Assembly: GCA_003136615.1 (NCBI GenBank)
Contig: PLFA01000096.1
Coordinates: 7,985 to 14,282 of the forward strand
Direction: 5' to 3'
DNA length: 6,298 bases
From: Caulobacteraceae bacterium
GTDB taxonomy: Bacteria; Pseudomonadota; Alphaproteobacteria; Caulobacterales; Caulobacteraceae
Position numbers and translations under genes: made by a program. Positions 6,241 to 6,298 of the stretch are shown in pieces (the first letter of the stretch is position 1; each line of letters opens with the position of its first letter). A model generated the notes under the pieces. That model made no database searches and was not told the DNA's origin. It saw only the letters and a program-made list of their open reading frames with translations.

Positions 6241-6261
6241 AGCCGCTCATGGCTAGCGGTT
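6241..6261 (+). terminator. Weak hairpin after the LysR gene (possible terminator)
   Basis: AGCCGCT (6241-6247) can pair with AGCGGTT (6255-6261), giving a seven-base-pair stem with one G-U pair and a seven-base loop, starting two bases after the LysR stop codon. There is no following T run, so it does not meet the usual criteria for an intrinsic terminator. It also overlaps the possible start codon of the next gene, so at most one of the two readings is right. Confidence 0.2.
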
Positions 6262-6298
6262 GGCTGATCGGGGTAATGGTGGAAGTGGCGGGCGAGGC
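6249..6298 (+). CDS. Possible start of a next gene (partial, unidentified)
   Basis: An ATG ten bases after the LysR stop opens a frame to the window edge, reading MASGWLIGVMVEVAGE. Its third codon positions are mostly G or C, as in the flanking genes, and the only ribosome-site candidate is a weak GAGAG around 6238. Sixteen residues are too few for a family assignment. A convergent gene ending on the other strand (TAG at 6253-6255) is an alternative, but its codon use looks less like the neighbours. Confidence 0.3.
   Translation, partial: MASGWLIGVMVEVAGE

Overview
The window is GC-rich and densely coded, and looks like a chromosomal stretch of a proteobacterium. An alphaproteobacterium is my best guess, from base composition, codon use and the style of the BFD-type oxidoreductase, but no rRNA or taxonomic marker is present. 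There is no tRNA, rRNA, CRISPR array, insertion sequence or other sign of a mobile element.

Layout. A leftward gene set occupies most of the window. From right to left it holds a Rieske non-heme iron oxygenase (5064-3841), an HcnB/opine-oxidase-alpha-like FAD protein with a C-terminal BFD-type [2Fe-2S] domain (3819-2218), and a DAO-family FAD oxidase/dehydrogenase resembling HcnC or the sarcosine oxidase beta subunit (2221-1070). The first two are 21 bases apart and the last two overlap by four bases (GTGA), so these three form an operon. After an 84-base gap comes a secreted alpha/beta-hydrolase of the putative esterase type (985 to the left edge, incomplete). Divergent from the operon, across a 230-base intergenic region, is a GcvA-type LysR regulator (5295-6239). 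About 50 bases of a possible next rightward gene follow it to the window edge.

How the genes may work together. The Rieske protein carries the Glu-x2-His-x4-His iron site and the local motifs of quaternary-ammonium monooxygenases (GbcA, Stc2, CntA type). The two flavoproteins resemble the paired subunits of amine and imino-acid dehydrogenases (HcnBC, opine oxidase, proline dehydrogenase complexes). The simplest reading is an inducible pathway: the Rieske enzyme oxidatively removes a methyl group from a betaine-like compound, and the flavoprotein pair oxidises the resulting N-methyl or secondary amine. The substrate cannot be read from the sequence. Neither the small ferredoxin subunit of HcnABC-type enzymes nor a Rieske reductase is encoded in the window, which leaves the electron path open and is the most interesting biochemical question here.

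Regulation. The intergenic region holds a 10-base direct repeat (ATCGCATTTC) at an exact 21-base period, a third partial copy, and a degenerate copy of the linked element nearer the LysR gene. This is a good candidate operator for the divergent regulator. The 84-base gap before the hydrolase and the 59 bases after the LysR gene contain only weak hairpins.
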